Positions 34,838-44,999 of a DNA stretch of 64,000 bases are shown here, piece by piece. Under the pieces are notes generated by a model, which was not told the origin of the DNA, did not search any database, and saw nothing but the letters and a program-made list of their open reading frames with translations. Every line of letters begins with the position of its first letter. The stretch's first letter is position 1. Made by a program: the position numbers and the translations under genes. Location of the stretch: the NCBI RefSeq assembly GCF_030272615.1, contig NC_081409.1:26237406-26301405 (forward strand), in the 5' to 3' direction. Origin of the DNA: Cryptomeria japonica. Its lineage: Eukaryota; Streptophyta; Pinopsida; Cupressales; Cupressaceae.

Positions 34838-37800
34838 TGCCAACAGGCCCATAGAATTGTAGGGGAATATCTAGGGACTAAGATCGAACGAATTCAACAA
34901 ATTTATTCTCTAAAGTTGTTTCCGTTGCATGCAAATATAGATGCTTAGTTACAAAACTATTAGTGCAGGTAATCCTCTATATCCCGTATAATTTTTCTAG
35001 AAAGTGGTAGTGATAATTTATTTACCCCATTTAGTGTGCAGGGGATTGATCTCGTGCTTAGTATGAGTAGAGATCCAGCTGTCTAGGAGTCGAGGAACAT
35101 TCTTCAAAAAGCCTTTGTGTTCGTGTTGTGCAACTTGGACAGATAAGGATGCCCACACATCCTGTCGAAATCCCATATATAGTGGTTTCGCTCCTTTCAA
35201 AGAGTTGATCGGTGAGCACGGTAGATCAACTACTATGTGTTTAAAGTTTTAAGTATAAACCTGCATCAATAAGTGCTAGAATCATTGACTGGGGGGTCGG
35301 GCCCCTACAATTCTGACAGTAGTCGGTATATAGTTGGAGGGAGGCCCGAATAGGGCCCCACTATAGAGGATAGGGCGTTTCCCTCCTTCTGGTTGTGCGG
35401 TTTTAAAATAGTTCATTCACACGCTTGCCGAAGATCGATCAGGGTAGAAAGGAGTGAAAGGGAACAGCTGCCCGGGGGGCCCAAGTTTCAAAGAGCTTAC
35501 CAACTCTTCTTTTCAATAGATCTCCTCGTTAGCAGCATAGGGCGAGCGAGAATAAACAAACGGATCACCTAGCCCCTATCCCCAAAATGTTTCGTATTGA
35601 ATCATAATCACGTCCACAACAATTAAAGGGTAGGGCGACTCCACAGTCCAACCATGAACAGATCTTTTTCTGGCATTTCTTCCCTACAATTCTATGGGGT
35701 GACGGTCCGACCCGGCTGCTGAGGTTTCTTTCGACTCGCCACTATCCCCGGGTTCTGATATTTCTTTCTGTTCCATCCTTCCTATATGGCAAGTGGTTGC
35801 CCTACTATTCTATGGGAATACCCGACCGAGGCAATAAGAGAATGTGTCGCTATAACTGGTTCATTCCCCCATTACGAACCTGGCCTTGTACCTGGTAATT
35901 TTGAGAGTACAAACCAAGAAGAAAGGTTCTCAATTCATACCTTAAGACTGGTAATTGAACTAGTGAAAGGGTGGCCGGGTAGTTAATTGATCCCTCCAAC
36001 GCACGCATCATTATGCGGGAGCGGTGGGCCCATGGAAGGGCTAAGCAGAAATAGAAAGCCATTTCCATTCCCATTCATAATCGAGAAGCATCGCAAGGCA
36101 GCGCAACAAACAAAAGTCTAATTGGACCTTTTATAATCAGATGGGTGGTTCCTGTTCCTGGATCTAAAACGAGATCAACTGCTACAGGTGCTTCAGGCGG
36201 ATTATTCACAGGATCTGCTGCTCTCTTTGGTTCCACCTTGACTATTTGGTCTATTGCCTGTCCTGGTGCTTATGGTGTAGGTGAGCCCACAGGTGCTTCA
36301 ACTAAACGACGACGGTGATCAAACGATGCCCCCATACTTCATCGTTTGGGGGGCATGAGTTGAACGTTGTGAATCTCAATAGACATTGTCGATCTTATTA
36401 CTATTGATCATGAGTGGAGGATAGTCAAAATCAGTTGGTCAATGAAATTCAAAGGTTTTATCGATCCCAGGGGGTACGAATTGGGAATTGTAGTTAGTGA
36501 CCCATTCATTCTTGGGGTGGGCGGATGATAGTTGGCATGTTATATATAAAATATTTGAGGCGATTTGAAGGATCAAATCGCGTTAAATGTCCAGTGGTAG
36601 GTGCATCTCTCAATGGATGGTCAGTGCATACATTTCTCACTCTATGTCCAATAGTGGGTGCATAAACCCGACGGGAAATAATAGGCATTGCGATGCAACC
36701 CTATAACAAGGGTGGGTGTTCATGTGGATGATAGTTGGGTGGGTGGCTAGCCGTTGGTTGTCCGGGGGTTCGCTTAGAGTTGCCCTCGGGGTTGGGTGGC
36801 CCCCCCCCCATCTGCCCCTATTTTTATCTCAAACCCAGTGTCAGAGTTATATCGCGCCCGAATCAGTCAGGTAACTTAAAGCTTCTAAATATATATACTC
36901 TAGGGTGTAGCCATCAAGAACCTCCCTATACAAAACCTATGCCAATTCTTCTTGCTCTTTCCCACAATTTGAAACCCCCTTAGGCTTAGACACTCAGTAT
37001 GGATAAATCGGGCCAAAATGAATGTGAGGATGGGAAACTCAACCGATCTGATAGGTTGAGTGTAGGAGGGCGAGGGGGAGGGGGAGGAGGAGGAGAGAGG
37101 AGGGAGGGACTCACCAACAACCTACTCTATTTTTTATATTCCATAAAGCTGGGGAAGGAGGGCCCCTACTTCACTTTCGTAATTTTGATTTAAGAATAAT
37201 AATTTTAATTATTAATACTTAATTTTAATTTCATTTACTAGAATATTCTTACTTTTTTCTCTCTTTCGCTGTAACTCTTATGGCTTTAAAGAGGAGAAAG
37301 TTTCTTTCTTGTGATCCTTTAGTGTGACCTAATTCATAGTCTATTCGAGGTAAGAAGTAGCTTTAATGCCACGGGGGAGGAACGAAGACGCTCGATTGAC
37401 CCTTCAACGAAGTATCCTTTCCAAGTCCATTACCAAATCTAACATCGCATCGAGATTGATACCCATACACAAATTCACCTGCAGTTCGAGATTGGGATAA
37501 AGGCTTGGTTGGAGTTTAACTAGCTGGGTAGCTGCCCGCCGCCTATGAATTTCTTGTATCTCTATCCCTCCCCCGATTCATCCTTCCTTCCATCCTCTAC
37601 TGCTCCTCTATCTCTTTTAAGGGAAGGATTGTTTAAGCCATTGATTATGTCTTTGATTAAGAGAGCCCTTAAATTAGTAGGGGGTAGGGGCTTCTGATTT
37701 TGATTCAATTGCTTCAGTCCACTTGATTGATAAAGAAGGAGTTGCAGATAACGAGACGAAGCATTCATTCTCCAAAGGCACTATGACACATATAACTTCC

Positions 37801-40800
37801 AGAGAATAGTAATATAGTTTCATTTTCGATTCTTTGAGAATAAAAAGTTCTTATAATTTCCCTTCTAGATGAGGATAGGAAAGGGACATAACTCCAAGAT
37901 CGGGAGGATTGTGGGAATAGAAAATGATTACTTTGGCAGGAGACATGTGTTTTCTCCGGCCAGAACTGGTTCCTTCAATCACTTTTGGAGTTGGCTCATT
38001 AACCCATCTTGTTTCTTCGCTCCTCGAGGAATATTCTACTTTGCCTAGGATCCCTCTAGTTGGGAAGCAGGGTGGGAATAGAAGGTTGGGGGCCAGTGCA
38101 ACACTTGACCGGTAGGGAGCCAAGCCATAGATCTAGATATATAGGGTGCCGCCTATCCTCGATCTCTGGATCAACCCGATGGGCGGGTGATTGAGTAGCG
38201 GGGTCTTTAGTCCCAGTAGCACAAATACCGTTGTTTCATATTCTCTAGGTGCATGAAAAGCATCAATAGCATCGGTGAAAAAGCAAGCATCCTCACCAGT
38301 TGGAGTTTGAGCGTATTCAGTTTCATCGCTTCCCCGGAAGCCACTTGGATCCTAATACTGAGCCTCCGAGTTGATGACCTTTAACTTGCTCAAATGCAAG
38401 GCCGCCATAACCTGTGGATTCAAAACTACCGTGAGCCTTAAAGCTCGGGGGGTAGAGGAAAAAAATTGATTAGTTACTGGGATCCAAGGATTCTATCACG
38501 CACAATTCTTCAGTTTAAAAAGAAAATTTCCTCTCCGAGCGAGAACGCATCCTCTGCTTCAGATGTAGAATTGCATTGTTAGCATCCGCATTTGTACCTT
38601 ATGCTCCCACGACCTTTGCCTCTCCTTGCTCTGCCACAGGCTCTATTGCTGCTTGCTCTGTTCTCCATACCCCCTTTGAGAAGCTTCGGTGGACCCAAAA
38701 ATTCTATGGGGCGGTTCGAGATTGATAATACCGGGGAGTATCCGGCGCGGATCCTTTTATAGAGTCAAGTCGACATGCATGTACAGGAGCAGGATTCCCC
38801 AAGAAGCCAGGGTCGCAGGTGGCCAAGAGGGCCCACTTGGAGACTCGGGATCTCAGCAGGCCTATCTAGAGTAGGGGCCGAAGCTTAGTAAGCCTATAAT
38901 TGGAGGGGGGGCCTTTCCTACTATTGCGGCGAGATTTCTGAGGCGGGATCAGACAAGGGAGGGACCCCTACTCCTTTGATCGGTTCATTCATTCTGTTGG
39001 TGGGTCACTGATGGGTGGGTTGTGGGAACAAAGACGAACGAACGGATTGGGATCCGGGAGAAGGAAACGATGATGGAGGGGCAGTCAGGACGAGCAAGAC
39101 GAATGATCGACGTACTGAACTAATCTCCTCCCACCCTCCCCGGCTGGGCCCCTACTATTCTATGGTGATCACTTTGTCAGTCAGGGCGAGCAAGATCGAG
39201 GACATTTATTTATGGTCGAACGGGGGCCCCACCGCCAAGCCCTACCACGATAAAGGGTGGGGAACTACTATACTGTAGTCGAAAATATGGCCCAAAAAAA
39301 CTCAACGATGGGTATGATTAGATCGATCGTTTTCCAAATTGCCCACTGATCGATTGATTCGTTATAAGAGAGGGATTCCCCATAGTGGTAGGGAGGGTGG
39401 TCCAGTAGTCATAAAGACAAGATGACCGAATCGATGGCCCGACCATTACAAATCGCTTTATGGCTCACCCGCCCTTTAGAATAGTAGGGCTTCCTGTTCG
39501 TGCTTCCTGGTTCAAAAACTGCAATGGGGCGTCGATGATCTGAAAGATGAGATTCCGAAACGGTTTGTTGGTCGGTCCTGGTCTATCTTAAACTGTTGGT
39601 GAATAAGGAGGGGGAGAAACACTTCCAAGCACTTCTTTTTGTTGAAACAAAGCTTGCTTTAACATAAAAAACAACTCAGCAAGTCAGCAATTCAACAAGC
39701 GAGACTAGGGGCGGGCGTTAACGAAAACCACTTCCCAAGCGAACGGAACGGGGGAAAAGGATAACGTCGTGGTGCAACATGCGATTTTGTGTCAAATAAC
39801 TCCTGCAATAGTCGACTTGCTCAATTCCAAGCCATCTGGGAAAGTAACGACCAAAATGGGACATAGACGACAGGTATCTCCTTCTGCCAAGGCGAGACAA
39901 GCTCCTAGATCCTTTAGATAGTGGGGCAATTAATTGACAATTATTGATTTGGGGGATGGGGGGGGCACCCCCCCCCATCGTAGTTGTTGAATAGTAGGGA
40001 AATCTTTCTACTCATCTTTCTATTAGACATTATCCGCTTTGCCGAGATCGATCTGTAGAAGCGGATCATTCCTCACAACAATAGAATATCGAGTACCCCA
40101 CATAAGAAAGTTATTAGAGCTACTCCGGGCACATCTAGAGAGAGCCAACCCCCTAGATGCTACCCTTACCTACCTCCACAACTGACCCGACGGAACTAGC
40201 CTATAAAATACCCGCTAATCTGGAACGATCCCCCACAACAGCTAACCCGTCAGAACTAGCCACCATACTACCTAATCCCCAGCCTCCACAGGCAAGATCC
40301 AAAGTTTCTATCTGGTTACTTAATGGCATCAGCCCGCTACAATAAGCCCCTTCATTGGGAAAATGAGCTCGTGGGTGGAGGACAGGACCGTTCAATCAGC
40401 CTTGTTTTCTCACGTTTCGGTGCTCTCCTAGTGTTCAAAATAGAGAAATTGCCTAGGACGTGACACATTCCACCTATTGTGCCTTACCTCATTCTTCTCG
40501 AGATCTCCCTATTATCTCCATAGATAGGTCATGATCCGAAGCTGGGTCGTTTCCAACGAACCAAAAGAAGCAGATCCAGGTGCAATATATTAAAAAAAAA
40601 TGAATGAGAAGCAACAGCTATACCCCTGCCATCAACTAAGGGAGCAAACCCAAAGGTATATGAAGATCGAGCCCGAGCTCGAAAAGTAACAACGGTCGCT
40701 ACAAATTGGGTGAGTTCAAGCCATGTCTCAATTGGATACCAATTTCTTGAAAGCGTTTGAAATTTTCTTTTTTTTTTCGTATATATATTGAACCCTAATA

Positions 40801-41041
40801 ATGGGTATATGGATTGAAAAAAATAATACAAATGACAAAAAGTTTTTCAATCGAATCAGTTGACCGTGAAGAACCGAGTTATCCAGTAGCCTAAAGAAAC
40901 AATGGGCTAGTCTATCTAGCAGTTGAATCAGCGCAAGAAGTACCAACCTTGAAGCAACTTCCACCTTCTATCCCCTGCATTCAACCTTCACCACCACCAA
41001 GATGAGGAGAAACCACAATTGGCTCTCGGGAAAATGACCAT

Positions 41042-41823
41042 GTTGTAAGGAAACTCAGGTGCGGGAACAACTTCCTACACTAATCTCTAGAGGAAAGTAT
41101 TGTGCAAATTCTTTTAAATCCTTACAATTTCAGATTCGTTAACTACTTTAACAAAGATATTGCAGCCATATACCATGCATACAGAAAATAGAGAATGACA
41201 CAATGATTTACCCTAGGGAAAACCTTTCGGTAAAAAAACCCCCACTCCAAAACCTGCACAATGTATTATCTTCAACACAACAGTTACAACACACTTGCAA
41301 TGCAAGTTCTTTCAGGAGACAATCGACACTTGAAGACAAATCCAGTAGCACAATATCATACCAACAATACACTCTTTTCGTATCACAGTCTATAACCCTA
41401 AAAAACGCTTATGCGCTTTCCTTTTTAGGGCAACTTCCAAAGATAGCCGTATTAGGGTTTTACCATTCTCCGAGAAAATAGGAACCCTAAAAATTTTTTC
41501 GGGGCGATGCCTCGAACCCTGCGATTGAGGAAGAGTGTACAGTACTCAACTTTATCAATTGCCACATGTCTTGCATGTCTTCACCCGTCATTGAAATCTC
41601 CTAGAAATAGCTCTTACGTGTCATAGGAATCTGTCATAACCGTTTCAGCCATGATCTCCTTACACACAATTCAAGATGCCGACACATCAAGTGGAGTGAC
41701 ACATCAACATGCCAACTAGACATGTACACTCACACTTAATTACATTATTTGCAAGAAATACATTTTACAAAACAAATAATAAGAATAGGAATTATCCAAG
41801 GTTGAGACACCTTATTCCTAACA
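41042..41823 (-). repeat. Putative solo Copia-type LTR
   Basis: On the minus strand the block starts TGTTAGGAATAAGG at 41,823 and ends CCTTACAACA at 41,042, giving TG...CA termini and 782 bp. It includes a GGGAAAACC-type phrase near 41,218, common in plant Copia LTRs. No second copy, polypurine tract or clear target duplication is visible, so the limits are inferred from the termini and from the change in composition. Confidence 0.45.
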
Positions 41824-42279
41824 CATGCATTGGAGAATCAGAGGGGATTCACCATAGATATTCTCCAAAAGTAGCTTTGGGGTAGATAAAGATTTAGCTT
41901 GAGAGAACCATGTTGAAGGAACTCGACAAAATGACCCCGTAACTTTGGGAGAAGGGGTGCTTTCCCATACATATAACATAATCCGTACATATAACATAAC
42001 ACTTTTGCACCCACATTAGTAGTCAAGGATTGATCCCAAAGACCTAGTTGGATAGCGAACGACAAAACTACAAGGGTGAAAGAAGAGGGGGTTCCCAACC
42101 ATATCTCCAAGTAATTAGCCTCAATTTGTTGTTCCATTTTCTACACATAATGTTGGTTTTGACAATATCCATGTTTCAAATTTTAATATCCTTATGACAT
42201 TCCTAGTATAGTCTTTTGAGGTTGTTTCCTACCCTTGTTCACTACTGATAGACTTATCCCAAGGGCCTATTTCCTTTTG
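41824..42279. other. Spacer between LTR and GC-rich patch
   Basis: The minus strand is open for 99 codons at 41,838-42,137 but no family is recognised. Contains a local duplication of CATATAACATAA at 41,970-42,000. Confidence 0.4.
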
Positions 42280-42440
42280 ATCATTTGGGGGCGGGTACTA
42301 ATTCCTCCACACGCGCCCTTTGACTAGGAATGGTGGAATGTTCATAGAGGGGAATAATAGTTGGGAGGCCCCCTACCATTTTATAGTTGGAGATGTCCCT
42401 TTCTCGCTTCCGAACTGCCCTATCAAGAAATGAATTGAAC
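42280..42440. other. Small GC-rich patch like 32.4-41.0 kb
   Basis: GC-richer DNA carrying both dispersed motifs (42,353-42,392). It is probably a further piece of the 32.4-41.0 kb segment, separated by the LTR and spacer. Confidence 0.45.
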
Positions 42441-42457
42441 CTTCCTACCTGAACTTA

Positions 42458-42585
42458 TATATATGTATGTATGTATGTATATATGTATGTATGTATGTAT
42501 GCATGTATGTATGTATGTATACAATGCATTCATGTATGTACATGTGTATATATGTACGTACATATATGTACACACACACACACAT
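42458..42585. repeat. TATG microsatellite with CA run
   Basis: TATG units at about 42,458-42,520 interrupted by GCATG, then mixed TGTA/TACA, ending in (CA)n at about 42,570-42,584. Confidence 0.92.
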
Positions 42586-42806
42586 GTTTCTATTATATCT
42601 AAGTTTGCCAGTTTTTTTGAGTTGGCAAGTAAACCCTCTACACCATGGCATTTTAAGTTTTAGATGACACACCCTCTATTGACATGGACCCCTCGCACAA
42701 CATAGCCCTCACCACCATCTAGATGATTATTAACTATATCGTGCACCTATCTTTTTGTCAACTTTGTCTAAATACATTTATATATGTATTATATGGGCTA
42801 GATATT

Positions 42807-42955
42807 CGTGAAACTAGATAAATGAATGTCTTATACGAGATGTTCCTAAAACTAGGCATATAATTATCTTATACAGGGTAAACATTCTCAAAACCAGACA
42901 ACAAAATCTTATACAAGATTCTTAATTCGTAAAACTAGATAACAACACATGCAAT
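42807..42955. repeat. Degenerate tandem repeat, about 42-bp unit
   Basis: Four units with AAACTAGATAA-like starts and TCTTATAC[GA][AG]G centres begin near 42,809, 42,849, 42,892 and 42,936. Confidence 0.6.
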
Positions 42956-43064
42956 AGGATGAGTGGAACTAGCAAAACACATGTAGACTGTCTCTTCTCC
43001 CCAACATAGATAAGCTAGCATATCATAGCTTGCTAGCCCTTGGCATCCATGTCCTCTCTTTCCC

Positions 43065-43200
43065 CTTCTCCATGAGGTCATTGCTTTGCTATTTGTGGAT
43101 AATGGTTCATCATTTGACTCATGCTCTTTTCCCTTCTACATGAGCTCATTGCTTTACTATTTGTGGATCATGTTTCATTATGGTTCATCATTTTATGTGA
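43065..43200. repeat. 68-bp tandem duplication
   Basis: CATGAGGTCATTGCTTTGCT at 43,071 recurs with few changes at 43,139 (CATGAGCTCATTGCTTTACT), each followed by ATTTGTGGAT and GGTTCATCATTT. Confidence 0.8.
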
Positions 43201-43538
43201 TCACATGTGTTCTTTTGATAGCATTACAAGAATGATATTAGTGGTTGAGAAATTTGATTATCAAGGTCTCTTCAACTAGTTCATTTGGAGCCTTTTTATT
43301 ACTAACCCCTTGTGTTGTGTGTCTTTTTGTCTTTGTCTTTGAAAATCTTTGTTTGCCTTTTTTGTCTTTGTCTTATTTTTTGTATCCTTACATGTGATTG
43401 TGTGAGTTAATATCCTAATATTTAGGGCTTGGTTCCTAGAAATTAGTGATGTCTTATCTCTTTGTGATCTCGCTCCTAATTGCTCCTTTCTCTCATCTTT
43501 CTACTTTACCATGAGTATTTTCATAAGCTCATACTCTC

Positions 43539-43556
43539 GTTAAAGTGGGGGCTAAA
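43539..43556 (+). promoter_or_regulatory. Polypurine tract of a third related element
   Basis: GTTAAAGTGGGGGCTAAA differs by one base from the polypurine tracts of the inner and outer elements and directly precedes an LTR-like start. Confidence 0.75.
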
Positions 43557-44717
43557 CATAGTGTCATAAATTGTAACTAGTCCAATTTATACCTCATGTT
43601 TGTGCTCCTACTTTAGTATGTCCTATCTCCATCCCCTCTCGAGGTCTGATATGACCCTATTCTCCAACTTTGATGTCATGAACAACACTTGGTGAGTTCC
43701 AGCTTGGAGATCCTTCCCCCAATTCTCTTTGTTATGGGACTTCTTCCTAGAGGACCAGGGTGTCCCAAAATGGTCTGGTCCCCCTAAAACAAGCCTCAAT
43801 TTGAAATGGGGTTGGTCATTTACCTATCCGATGGTTTTTGGTCCCTAGGGCTACACATGACTATTGGAGGCCGACTTAATCTGTAATTTACCTAGGGAAC
43901 CCTATTTAAAGACATCCTAACAATTCATTTTCACTTAGAAGCAATTTATGAGATACATAAAGTATTCATGCATCTATGAAGCATTCATCATCAAACATTT
44001 TTTAGAGATTCAAGGCTGCATATTCATCATTCAAGCATTGTGGAGCAAAGTTACATCAATCTTCATGCAAGCATGTGTGTGTGATTAGGTTTTTTCATGT
44101 TCATGTGCTTGTCATGACTTTCAATTCAATATTTATGATTACATTCAAGGAGCATTGCATCATCATCAACAATTGTAAATCTGACATGTAAATCCTTAAC
44201 ATTTATTGCAGTATTTGCATTATTTCATTAAAGGTTAATTCCTAAACTAGGGTTTGACTTAGGAGAACCCCTATCCACAACATCTTTCTGTCTCTTTTCG
44301 TGTGCAGGAAACAAGTGTAGGAGTTGTACTTGAGAATTCTAGTAGAGTCGACGGTGACGAACAAGTTCAGCTTTTGATGGCAAAAAATTCAAAGGACCAG
44401 GGCGGATCTATAGTATTTGGTCCTGAAAAATAAGGTCAAACTTCTGGTAACATGTTCTAAACATCTTCTTTTGCCCAGATATCAATTGGTGGCTTTGTGG
44501 GACATCTGTAGCATTTTGTATTCATCAATTTACTTCAACTATCTCTCATTTTTCCCTAATTTCAGAAATACAAATCTAAAATTTCAATTCAGAAAGGAGG
44601 AGGAAAACAAAGTAGTAAATCTAATAAGAATTTCAACTCTTTCCTTATTTGCATTATGACTAAATCTATTGGATTCACCCTTCTTAATATAATGGTAATT
44701 TGACTAGCTAGTGGTTT
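43557..44717 (+). repeat. LTR of a third related element
   Basis: Begins CATAGTGTCATAAATTG, a transition-mutated form of TGTAGTGTCGTAAATTG. Like the inner LTR it has a GGTCC-rich zone, a TATTTAAAG TATA-like site near 43,912, CATTCA-rich text, GGTTAATTCCTAAACTAGGG and a GTGCAGG phrase. Its right end lies just before TTTGGTGAAACCC, resembling the inner primer-binding site. End coordinate is approximate. Confidence 0.6.
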
Positions 44718-44718
44718 T

Positions 44719-44740
44719 GTTTGGTGAAACCCTAATTCAA
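44719..44740 (+). promoter_or_regulatory. Degenerate primer-binding site after the third LTR
   Basis: GTTTGGTGAAACCCTAATTC resembles TTTGGTGAACCCGACGTGAA of the inner element in its first part only. Internal DNA beyond is replaced by microsatellite within 20 bases. Confidence 0.4.
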
Positions 44741-44756
44741 AAATTACACCATTACA

Positions 44757-44995
44757 ACACACACACACACACACATGCAATTTGTATACAAATAATGCAT
44801 TTCATGTTACAATCTACATGACTATTTAAGCGTTTCATGTACCTATCTTTTGGCTCACTTTGTGTATATATATATACATTTGTATGTACACACACAGAGA
44901 GAGACATACATACATACATACATACATACATACATACATACATAAACACACATATATACACACACATATGTATATATGTATGTATACATATTGTT
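44757..44995. repeat. CA and CATA microsatellites
   Basis: (CA)n at about 44,757-44,776, TATA at 44,865-44,878, CATA units at about 44,905-44,946 and a mixed CACA/TATG tail. Confidence 0.92.
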
Positions 44996-44999
44996 TGCT

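Larger units (their letters stand above)
33044..40002. repeat. Dispersed CCCTACTATTCTATGG motif family
   Basis: Clear copies: 33,044-33,063, 34,140-34,160, 34,848-34,868 (minus), 35,299-35,317, 35,681-35,700, 35,799-35,819, 39,146-39,166, 39,472-39,494 (minus) and 39,985-40,002 (minus). Weaker copies: 32,731-32,753, 35,353-35,369, 38,695-38,714, 38,914-38,930, 39,377-39,399 (minus) and 42,368-42,385. The full consensus is about GGGCCCCTACTATTCTATGG, and flanks are unrelated between copies. Confidence 0.85.
32386..41041. other. GC-richer, ORF-poor segment; probable transferred mitochondrial-type DNA
   Basis: The composition changes sharply from AT-rich flanks to near-balanced GC, and there are few open frames. 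The DNA carries many copies of short motifs in both orientations, small inverted repeats, C and G homopolymers, and a Gag relic. Plant mitochondrial genomes are known for near-balanced GC, long unalignable intergenic DNA, captured retroelement pieces and, in cycads, short interspersed repeats. I find no recognisable mitochondrial protein or tRNA gene, so the origin is inference. Alternatives are an unfamiliar nuclear repeat or plasmid-derived DNA. Confidence 0.45.
35327..42392. repeat. Second dispersed motif ATAGTTGGAGGGAGGCC
   Basis: Copies or variants at 35,327-35,346, 36,523-36,535, 36,725-36,746, 38,894-38,913 and 42,353-42,372, with another partial at 42,382-42,392. At 35,327-35,369, 38,894-38,930 and 42,353-42,385 it lies directly before a copy of the CCCTACTATTCTATGG motif, making a composite of about 40 bp. 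Confidence 0.6.

Noticed and set aside
36999-37193. Small frame with poly-Gly stretch in the GC-rich segment
   Set aside because: The Gly run comes from a GGGGGAGGAGG purine tract; no conserved motif.
40529-40964. Minus-strand frames of 78-100 codons near the right edge of the GC-rich segment
   Set aside because: Considered as mitochondrial gene remnants but no mitochondrial protein or tRNA could be recognised.
32386-41041. Mitochondrial tRNA or rRNA genes and group II intron ends
   Set aside because: Looked for tRNA-like cloverleaf consensus and domain V-like text and saw none that I could defend.
41838-42137. 99-codon minus-strand frame
   Set aside because: No recognised family and a short internal duplication; could be chance.
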